Origin: Bacteroidota bacterium
GTDB taxonomy: Bacteria > Bacteroidota > Bacteroidia > Bacteroidales > PUMT01
Length of the DNA: 7,287 nucleotides
Assembly: GCA_003567115.1 (NCBI GenBank)
Contig: PXAP01000246.1
Coordinates: 1-7,287, forward strand
Direction: 5' to 3'
The notes below the pieces were generated by a model, which was not told the origin of the DNA, did no database searches, and was given only the letters and a program-made list of their open reading frames with translations. Every line of letters begins with the position of its first letter. Position 1 is the first letter of the stretch. Shown here in pieces: positions 1 to 6,350 of the stretch. A program made the position numbers and the translations under genes.

Positions 1-735
1 CAGAACAGCCCTCCCCTGAAGACCCCTCAGGGCCTTCCCAATTACCGCCATTGCTCCATTATCAGATAAAGCGCCTACCGGGCCCACCTGGTGGTATCTT
101 CTTCCCTGCCGGCCAAGCGAGAAGGCAGTGACCTTTTGTTTATCGCACGTTACAAATGCCTTTGCCCGGTCATTTGCAAAAAGCGATCCGACCAGTTTTG
201 GCCTGGCTGCTCCAAAAATCTCCGCATCAAAACCGGCAATGGCCTCCAGCTCCCTGCCGGTGGCAGGCACAGCCTGTATTTCATACATAGTCAACGCTTC
301 CGGCTTTCCGTCTTGAAAACCTCCCCCCGCCGGTGCAGTCATCCTGTAAACCTTATATTCGCTTTTAAACCCTAATTTCTCATAAACAGGTTGTCCGGCA
401 GGCGTCGCATCAAGCTTGACCGAACCGCATGAATCCAGACGGCCAAGCAGAATGTCAAGCATTTGCCCTGCAATCCCCCTTCCCCTGAAATCCTTGTCCA
501 CCAGCACCATCCCTATCCATACCACCCTGTTGCCATAATTCATTGCAGTAGCCGACCCGGCGATCCTGTTGCCCGATTCGGCAACCAGGCAGATATTGCC
601 GGGGTGGTCAACCAGCATTTTCCAGTCCGTTTCGGTCTGATTCCAGCCCTCATCAGCCGAGAGCATCATACACCGCCTTATATCATCCTGAACCATTGTC
701 CGCACAACGGCGCTACCCTTCATATCTGATCTCAT
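1..735 (-). CDS. GNAT-family N-acetyltransferase, YitH-like two-domain type (3' end outside window)
   Basis: The minus strand is open from the left edge to position 735, giving 245 residues with the C-terminus cut off. Residues 8-130 form a GNAT acetyl-CoA-binding domain: a beta-strand ending VLVD (77-80), then the pyrophosphate-binding loop R84-G-R-G-I-A89, and the late GNAT signature YEKLGF (118-123). Residues from about 165 to the edge, with F-DAEIFGAAR and YHQVGPVGAL (214-223), resemble the second domain (Acetyltransf_18 type) of YitH-like acetyltransferases. These proteins usually have about 280-290 residues, so perhaps 40 are missing. The acyl acceptor is unknown; the enzyme should be cytoplasmic. 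I chose the ATG at 733-735; a second in-frame ATG lies at 721-723 and neither has a strong ribosome site. It starts 26 bp after the transporter stop, so the two are probably co-transcribed. The family call is firm; the substrate is not inferable. Confidence 0.88.
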   Translation of the reverse strand, partial: MRSDMKGSAVVRTMVQDDIRRCMMLSADEGWNQTETDWKMLVDHPGNICLVAESGNRIAGSATAMNYGNRVVWIGMVLVDKDFRGRGIAGQMLDILLGRLDSCGSVKLDATPAGQPVYEKLGFKSEYKVYRMTAPAGGGFQDGKPEALTMYEIQAVPATGRELEAIAGFDAEIFGAARPKLVGSLFANDRAKAFVTCDKQKVTAFSLGRQGRRYHQVGPVGALSDNGAMAVIGKALRGLQGRAVL

Positions 736-761
736 TCCGGCTGCCAAAGTCCCTAATTTTT

Positions 762-1985
762 TTAAACCGCACCCAGGTATCCGATAAGCGTATAATACAT
801 ATAGTATACCATCAGACTGATACTCAGCAGTCCCGCAATAGCAATGACATTCTGCCACCACTTATTTGTATCGGCTCCCATTATCTCCTTGTTGTTCAGT
901 ACCAGTACCAGTCCGATAGCAATCAGCGGAACCGAAAGGATAGATGCAGCCTGGGCCATGATAAGCGCATATATCACATTACCCCTGAAGAAAACCGCAA
1001 TAAACATCCCCGCAAGCAATATAGCAAGAATAAAAAAACGGGGAATCTTTTCATTCATTGACCGGCCAAGCCCCAGACTGTCAGCCATCAGTCCCCCACC
1101 AATCACCGAATTCACCATTAATGACGAGAACGCCGCAGCCGCCAGTCCCATACTGAAGATCACCTTTGCATATGTTCCGAACAGGTTTTCGAGCTGCCGT
1201 GCCATATCTGCGGCCGAATTGACCTCTATGCCAAAGGGTTGAAGAGATGCCGCAGAGGTGATGATTATAATGCTCGACACTATGGCAAGCATGAAGATAC
1301 CTCCGTAGGTGTCCCTCATGCTGATCCTCATATCCTTCCTGTCCCACCCCTTATCCTGCGCCAGGTAGGCTTTGTAGAACGCAATTGCAAGGCAGAAGGT
1401 GGTAGCCATAAGCGCAGCCACAATACTGTACTGTTCGCTTTCGACCGAATGCGGGACAAAACCCTTCATCAGCTCCGCACTGTCAGGTTTTGTAAGTGTA
1501 AGATTAATAAAGAATGAGACGATCATGATCATCACAAGAACCATCATCATCTTTTCCAGTATCCTGTAAAGGTTCCTCGCCCGGAACAGCAGCAGTATGC
1601 CAAATGGGGTGAATATGAGCGGCCAGGCCCTTTCATTGATACCCGTTATACCCTCCATACCTATTCCCACCCCCAGGTTGTTGCCGAACTGAAAGCTAAG
1701 GCTTGTCAGAAAAGCAGATATACCAATAAGGATGGCAAACCAGCGCCCGTATTTTTCGGCAATGGCTTGCAGGATCGTCTCCTTGTTAAGCACACCGAAC
1801 CTGGCGCTCATAGTGACGTACATCCCCATGAATATAGCAGCTATGGCAATAACCCATAGAAAGCTGTACCCGTATTGTGAACCGATTCGCGACGATACTG
1901 TTATACTACCGGGGCCAAGAACCACTGAGGCTATTATAAAGCCGGGCCCCAGGGATTTTATGAATTCCTTTACCTTGTTGATCAT
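762..1985 (-). CDS. Nramp-like (SLC11-related) membrane transporter lacking the canonical metal-binding motifs
   Basis: This is a polytopic inner-membrane protein of 407 residues with about 11 hydrophobic segments, close to the usual 400-450 of Nramp proteins. Family membership is seen in the N-terminal GPGFIIA followed by GSQYGYSFLWV (35-45), which lines up with GSQFGYSLLWV of MntH-type proteins, and in the late segment AQAASILSVPL...NNKEIMG, which lines up with TM10 and the following loop. The classical TM1 motif DPGN is GPGS here (24-27). The TM6 Met-Pro-His motif aligns with Phe-Cys-Leu (about 197-199). The residues that coordinate Mn2+ or Fe2+ in characterised members are therefore absent, while the TM10 glutamine seems kept. 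It is probably a secondary transporter of unknown substrate. I use the ATG at 1983-1985; a TTG two codons earlier (1989-1991) is better spaced from GGAAAA. A weak promoter-like TATATTTA lies at 2017-2024 on this strand. It is probably the first gene of an operon with the acetyltransferase. Confidence 0.9.
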   Translation of the reverse strand: MINKVKEFIKSLGPGFIIASVVLGPGSITVSSRIGSQYGYSFLWVIAIAAIFMGMYVTMSARFGVLNKETILQAIAEKYGRWFAILIGISAFLTSLSFQFGNNLGVGIGMEGITGINERAWPLIFTPFGILLLFRARNLYRILEKMMMVLVMIMIVSFFINLTLTKPDSAELMKGFVPHSVESEQYSIVAALMATTFCLAIAFYKAYLAQDKGWDRKDMRISMRDTYGGIFMLAIVSSIIIITSAASLQPFGIEVNSAADMARQLENLFGTYAKVIFSMGLAAAAFSSLMVNSVIGGGLMADSLGLGRSMNEKIPRFFILAILLAGMFIAVFFRGNVIYALIMAQAASILSVPLIAIGLVLVLNNKEIMGADTNKWWQNVIAIAGLLSISLMVYYMYYTLIGYLGAV

Positions 1986-2128
1986 GGACAATTTATCATT
2001 TTCCGGTTAATGCGGATAAATATAATCAGATTACTTTTAAAAACATACGATTTATGATAACTCTGGTACCCATTTTAATTTGAAAAGACCGTATAAGACA
2101 AAAGATTAATACCTACATGTTGGATATA

Positions 2129-2136
2129 TAAATTTG
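2129..2136 (+). promoter_or_regulatory. Candidate -7 box for the enolase-family gene
   Basis: TAAATTTG matches the Bacteroidota sigma-factor -7 consensus TAnnTTTG. It lies 45 bp before the ATG at 2182, in an A+T-rich stretch. A -33 TTG at the expected distance is not evident (only TTA at 2106-2108), so the call rests on one box. Transcription would begin near 2142. Confidence 0.4.
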
Positions 2137-2181
2137 TTAGGCTATATTTAAGACAGTTATAAAACAATAAAATCGATCCAC

Positions 2182-3582
2182 ATGGAGAACTTATCAAGAC
2201 GGGAATTCATAAAAAAAGGAATGGACAAGGCCGGTATCAACATTGAAAATCAGTCTGGCATCAACGGACCTGAGTTAGAAAAGAGGGAATTAAAAAAAAT
2301 AACCATTGACAGGGTTGATTCCGATTTTGAAAGTGAGCCACTTATCCGGCCATTTGGTTTTGCGGGCGGTTTTATGACTAATATCTGGCAGACGGTCTCC
2401 CTTCTCAGAAGCAGCTCAGGAATGCACAAAATTGGTTTATGTACCCAGAGTGTATTGTGGTCAGATGGAAAGGTCTTTGCCGGTCACTCAGAAAGTGGTG
2501 GCAATGCTTTGATGTTTGCACTCACAGAAAGAGCAATGCAGATGGTCAGGGGACAAAGTTTTAAAACCCCCGTTGAGCTTCAGGAAAGGATATTGCCCGG
2601 ACTGGAGGAATATGGCAGGAAAATTACCTCTAATCCCGCGTTACGGAAAACATTTATCCTTAATGCACTGGTTGGATTGGATAATGCTGCATGGCTGCTT
2701 TATGCCGAAGAAAATGGTTTTACCACTTTTGATGAAATGATCCCTCATGAGTACAGGCCTGCTCTTTCATACAGGCATGATAAGGTGGCAGGCATTCCTC
2801 TTATGGCATATAGCATTCCCATAAGTGAAATTACTGCTGCAGCAGAAGAAGGATATTTCTTTATGAAGATCAAAATTGGTCAGCCCGGAACCCAGGATGA
2901 AATGCTGCAAAAGGATAAGGAACGCCTGACATCTATTCATAATGCAATAGGTCATGTAAAAACTCAATATACAAAAGACAAAAAATTACCTTACTACTTC
3001 GATGCAAACGGAAGATACCAGAAAAAAGAAACCCTTCTCAGATTACTGGACCATGCTGAAAAGATAGGTGCTGTGGACCAGATAGCCGTAATTGAAGAAC
3101 CATTTCCCGAAAAACTGAAAACAGATGTTTCTGACATTCCTCTTAACCTTGCTGCAGATGAAAGTGCACATACAGATAAAGAAGCCCTGGAGCGGATTCA
3201 GATGGGATACAAATCCATTGCCGTGAAACCCATAGCCAAAACATTGAGCATGACCCTTAAAATTGCCAATATAGCCCACCAGCATAACATTCCATGCTTC
3301 TGCGCCGATCTTACGGTGAATCCTGTTTTAGTAGAATGGAATAAGAATTTTGCTGCAAGACTGGCTCCGTTTCCAGGTATAGGTGAACTTGGCCTTTTGG
3401 AAAGTAATGGCCATCAGAATTACAAAAACTGGAATACCATGCTGGGCTATCACCCGCGCAGTAATGCCCCCTGGGTTAAAGTAAAGGAAGGTGTTTATGA
3501 AACGGGAGATGAGTTTTACCGTACCGGAGGAGGAATTTTCGATCCAATGCCCCGCTATGAAAAGATGTTTGCCAGTTCATAG
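2182..3582 (+). CDS. Enolase-superfamily enzyme, muconate-lactonizing/dipeptide-epimerase-like
   Basis: This 466-residue protein has the capping domain at about 40-190 and the TIM barrel at about 200-400. Visible active-site elements are K229-I-K231 at the end of barrel strand 2, metal ligands D274 (FDAN), E305/E306 (IEEP) and D327 (ADES), and K349 (AVKP) on strand 6. A Mg2+ site with lysines on both faces is typical of the MLE subgroup, which includes L-Ala-D/L-Glu epimerases and cycloisomerases. The expected reaction is proton abstraction alpha to a carboxylate, giving epimerisation, racemisation or elimination. I do not see the strand-8 D-x-D that binds the ammonium of dipeptides, so a standard Ala-Glu epimerase is doubtful. 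The N-terminus SRREFIKK (5-12) resembles a twin-arginine motif but no hydrophobic segment follows. The gene is more A+T-rich than its neighbours, is divergent from the transporter and has no clear Shine-Dalgarno. Superfamily is certain; substrate is unknown. Confidence 0.9.
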   Translation: MENLSRREFIKKGMDKAGINIENQSGINGPELEKRELKKITIDRVDSDFESEPLIRPFGFAGGFMTNIWQTVSLLRSSSGMHKIGLCTQSVLWSDGKVFAGHSESGGNALMFALTERAMQMVRGQSFKTPVELQERILPGLEEYGRKITSNPALRKTFILNALVGLDNAAWLLYAEENGFTTFDEMIPHEYRPALSYRHDKVAGIPLMAYSIPISEITAAAEEGYFFMKIKIGQPGTQDEMLQKDKERLTSIHNAIGHVKTQYTKDKKLPYYFDANGRYQKKETLLRLLDHAEKIGAVDQIAVIEEPFPEKLKTDVSDIPLNLAADESAHTDKEALERIQMGYKSIAVKPIAKTLSMTLKIANIAHQHNIPCFCADLTVNPVLVEWNKNFAARLAPFPGIGELGLLESNGHQNYKNWNTMLGYHPRSNAPWVKVKEGVYETGDEFYRTGGGIFDPMPRYEKMFASS

Positions 3583-3665
3583 AAATGCAAATGAACATCC
3601 GGAATCTGTAACCAAACTGCATTGAAAAAGTATAAAAAACAAATCCACCACCTCATCAACCGGCA

Positions 3666-5990
3666 TTATTCATAACGGAGCACATCAACCGGGTTACGGT
3701 TTGCCGCCAGCCAGGTCTGCCAGCTAACGGTAAGAAGGACAAGTACAAATGCTATGGCCCCACCGGCAAGGTAAAACAAAATACCGGGCTCGATACGGTA
3801 TTGGAATACTGACAGATAGCCCTGCGATATCATCATTGCCAGTGGCGTGGCGAGAAATATCGCGATAAGCACCTGTACTATAAGTTCTCTTGATATTTTT
3901 ACCATTACCGACCCGACAGTTGCACCAAACACCTTTCTGATGCCGATCTCTTTCCTGTTCCTTTGTGCAATGAACATCGACAGGCCAAACAGTCCGATAA
4001 GCGAGGCTATTATTGTTAAAAGGAAAAACACCTGCATAAGCAGCATTGCCGAAATAAAGGACCTTGCCTCCTCCCCTTCCCAGATAATCTCATCGTGATA
4101 CTTGATCTCAACCGGGTAATCAGGATTGATGTCGCTTAGCAGGCCGGCAATGAAAGCATGTGTCTCTGCACGGTTCTCAGGCCTTATCCTGATAAACAGG
4201 TGTTCATCCTGGTTGTCGCTTTGCCGGATCAGGGATGCATTTACCGGGAAAATGGGCGGAAGGGCCATATACTCGTCAATCATCCCGATAATTACATACT
4301 GCTCTCCCCAGAGCATGACCGTTTCGCCTACCGGATCATCATATCCGAGTATTTCAGCAGTCTGCCTGTTTATAACCATCGAGTTCTCCCTGTCGCCTGC
4401 AAACTCATCGGAAAAGAACCTTCCCTGCTTCATACCGATGCCATATAACCCGGGAAAATCCTTTTCATAGCTGTAGGCGCCGGCAAGCGCCCTGTTATGC
4501 TCGTCCTTCCAGTTAGTGGTCTGGGCAACCCCGTGACTGGGAACGGCCGAACCCCATGATACAACCTCGATCATCGGGCTGGAAAGAAGTTCAGTTTTTA
4601 CAACATTCAGGTCACCCCACTTATTGCCGGGCAGCACTATTACATTTTCGGAATCATAACCTGTTACATCCTGGTTGTCGAGGTGGTCACCCTGCCTCTC
4701 TATCACCATAATCATCTGGATGAATACTATGGCAAGAATGAACTGGAAAGTGGTAAGTATCTTCCTTGACATGCTCCGGCCCGAAACGGTATTCTCCATA
4801 TCCTTGAGCAGGTTAGAAGTCTTCGCCGCTGAATACCTTATGGCAGGATAGAGGCCGGCAAGCAGTACCGTTATCACGAACAGCAGGAACCCGAGAAGCA
4901 GCACTCCGGGTTCGGCTGCAAGCTTTATATGGGTATCCATAAGTGAATTGAACCATGGCAGCAACAGTTCAAGCAGAATGACGGCAAGGCCGAATGCTGC
5001 AAGGGTTGACAGCATGGTGTCGACCATAAACTGACTGAAAACATCCCTCCTCAATGCGCCGTTTACCTTCCTGATGCCTGTCTCCTTTTTCCTGGCCGCA
5101 AACAGGATATTTGTAAGGTTTATATAGTTGAAACATGAAGTTATCAGAACGAACACCCCACCGAGCAAAAGAGCAAGGAACTTGCCCCTGTTATTTGCAA
5201 AGGTTCCCCTGAAATGAATATCCCTTATAGGCATAAGGAAGGCGTGAATGTCATCTATAGGAACGGGTATCTCATAATTCTCTTTTATTGTATGGTTCAG
5301 GGCCGTGATATCTGTACCGGGCGCAAGCAAAAGATAAGTTTTGTATATGGTGGAGTTGTATTCGTCGTAGTCCCAATGCGGAAAACTTCCCGCCAGGCTT
5401 ATGGGTGCAATGATATCTGCCCCAAGATGGGTGTTGGAGGGGAGATCCTCAAATACACCGGTAACGGTAAACTCGCTTCTTTCACCATAAAACTCTATTC
5501 TGATGACCTTCCCGACAGGGTTGTCATTACCAAAGTACCTCCGGGCTGTCGATACTGACAATACAACAGTATTCGGATCGGTTGAAGGAATTCCCGCCCT
5601 GAAAGGAATTGTAAAAATTGAGAACAGCGCCGAATCAGCCACCTTTATGTTATCCTCAGAAAACAGGTTGTCGCCCACCCTTACAATCCCGGTTGTGTTG
5701 CGCGACAGGCTAAAGTTTTCAACCTCGGGCAGCATCCCGGCCAGGACCGGGCCCTCCGGACCAAATGAGTTGGGTGCCCACTCAACAACCCCGAACGAAC
5801 CGCCCAGGTAGATCTTTGCTATACGGTCGCCGTTCGCGTGACTGCTCTCATAGGTGAGTTCATGCCTTGCAAAAAGTATGGCAAGTACCGCCGATGCCAG
5901 TCCCAGTGTCAGACCTAAAATATTAATAACCGAAACTACCCGGTTCTTTAAAAGGTTTCTCCAGGCAATAACAATATAATTCAGGACCAT
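3666..5990 (-). CDS. ABC transporter permease, MacB/FtsX type with two FtsX modules
   Basis: This complete inner-membrane permease has 774 residues, the usual size for Bacteroidota members. It opens with the characteristic ARNLLKN-type segment (WRNLLKNR, 10-17) and TM1 at about 20-42. A periplasmic MacB-PCD-like domain covers about 45-265, with RRYFGNDNPVGK (150-161) and VTGVFEDLP (176-184). The first FtsX module follows (TMs near 270-290, 325-345 and 363-382), with the cytoplasmic motif KKETGIRKVNGA (301-312). A second half repeats the plan: TM at about 411-430, periplasmic domain 435-640, then the second FtsX module with RKEIGIRKVFGA (679-690) and TMs near 650-672, 702-722 and 735-757. It ends in NPVDVLRYE, the common family terminus. 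Such proteins work with a separate LolD/MacB-like ATPase and move lipoproteins, peptides or drugs, or pass mechanical signals to the periplasm. No ATPase lies in the window. A -7-like box sits about 65 bp upstream of the start. Confidence 0.95.
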   Translation of the reverse strand: MVLNYIVIAWRNLLKNRVVSVINILGLTLGLASAVLAILFARHELTYESSHANGDRIAKIYLGGSFGVVEWAPNSFGPEGPVLAGMLPEVENFSLSRNTTGIVRVGDNLFSEDNIKVADSALFSIFTIPFRAGIPSTDPNTVVLSVSTARRYFGNDNPVGKVIRIEFYGERSEFTVTGVFEDLPSNTHLGADIIAPISLAGSFPHWDYDEYNSTIYKTYLLLAPGTDITALNHTIKENYEIPVPIDDIHAFLMPIRDIHFRGTFANNRGKFLALLLGGVFVLITSCFNYINLTNILFAARKKETGIRKVNGALRRDVFSQFMVDTMLSTLAAFGLAVILLELLLPWFNSLMDTHIKLAAEPGVLLLGFLLFVITVLLAGLYPAIRYSAAKTSNLLKDMENTVSGRSMSRKILTTFQFILAIVFIQMIMVIERQGDHLDNQDVTGYDSENVIVLPGNKWGDLNVVKTELLSSPMIEVVSWGSAVPSHGVAQTTNWKDEHNRALAGAYSYEKDFPGLYGIGMKQGRFFSDEFAGDRENSMVINRQTAEILGYDDPVGETVMLWGEQYVIIGMIDEYMALPPIFPVNASLIRQSDNQDEHLFIRIRPENRAETHAFIAGLLSDINPDYPVEIKYHDEIIWEGEEARSFISAMLLMQVFFLLTIIASLIGLFGLSMFIAQRNRKEIGIRKVFGATVGSVMVKISRELIVQVLIAIFLATPLAMMISQGYLSVFQYRIEPGILFYLAGGAIAFVLVLLTVSWQTWLAANRNPVDVLRYE

Positions 5991-6054
5991 CTTAACTGTT
6001 TTTTACAGTCTTTTTCGTGCATAATGTGTGCCATGCCTCACATATTACTGAGAA

Positions 6055-6062
6055 CAAAAATA
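6055..6062 (-). promoter_or_regulatory. Candidate -7 box for the ABC permease gene
   Basis: On the minus strand this reads TATTTTTG, a full match to the Bacteroidota -7 consensus TAnnTTTG. It lies 64 bp before the permease ATG at 5990. A clear -33 TTG is not visible at the expected spacing, so chance occurrence in A+T-rich DNA remains possible. Confidence 0.4.
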
Positions 6063-6266
6063 TTACAATTTCATTGCATATTGCCTTTATCCTTTGATTA
6101 ATTGAAAAATGTGCGAAAACGGACTCTGCAGGCTTTATTTTGTCCGCTGCCGCACACCTGATCCCGGTAATTTCAATACACCTAATCCTGTCAATTGAAG
6201 CATACAGAAATCGCGGCTATTACAACACATTTAACCCCGGCAAACAAACCAAAAAAGAGTTAGTCC

Positions 6267-6288
6267 GCATCGCTTTCAGAACCGATGC
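6267..6288. repeat. Perfect 6-bp inverted repeat GCATCG-N10-CGATGC
   Basis: GCATCG (6267-6272) and CGATGC (6283-6288) are exact reverse complements separated by 10 bases. The repeat lies just upstream of the candidate -33 element of the lipoprotein gene. That would suit an operator for a dimeric regulator. A T-rich run (6297-6306) follows 8 bases later, so a weak plus-strand terminator is the alternative, although no plus-strand gene ends here. A repeat this short can arise by chance. Confidence 0.4.
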
Positions 6289-6296
6289 TGCATAGG

Positions 6297-6330
6297 TTTT
6301 TTGTTTTACCCCTGCGTAATTCTTATATTG
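6297..6330 (+). promoter_or_regulatory. Candidate promoter for the GHL-like lipoprotein gene
   Basis: TTTTTTG (6297-6303) fits the Bacteroidota -33 element. After 19 bases comes TTATATTG (6323-6330), a degenerate match to TAnnTTTG. The spacing is right for the pair, but the -7 box deviates at two positions. The ATG lies 20 bp downstream of the box, which would give a very short leader. Confidence 0.35.
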
Positions 6331-6350
6331 CAGTTCTCACTTAAAATATC

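Larger units (their letters stand above)
5991..6350. other. Divergent intergenic region between permease and lipoprotein genes
   Basis: These 360 bp separate two genes transcribed away from each other. I find a candidate promoter for each gene and one short inverted repeat near the lipoprotein side, listed separately. The middle part (about 6100-6260) is of mixed composition. It holds only very short open frames, such as 6109-6198 on the plus strand (29 residues), with no ribosome site or recognisable protein, and I see no structured RNA in it. Confidence 0.6.

Noticed and set aside
696..1242. Plus-strand open frames opposite the transporter gene
   Set aside because: Their translations are low in meaning and rich in residues expected from reading the antisense of hydrophobic helices; the minus-strand frame has clear Nramp similarity.
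1993..2060. Inverted repeat TTATCAT ... ATGATAA in the divergent promoter region
   Set aside because: The arms are only 7 bp, about 54 bp apart and A+T-rich, so chance is likely in this composition.
3583..3665. Possible bidirectional terminator between the convergent enolase-family and permease genes
   Set aside because: The only pair found is AATGCA (3584-3589) with TGCATT (3618-3623), a weak 6-bp stem with a 28-base loop and no proper T-run after it.
6109..6198. 29-residue plus-strand open frame in the intergenic region
   Set aside because: It has no ribosome site, no recognisable protein features and a length expected by chance.
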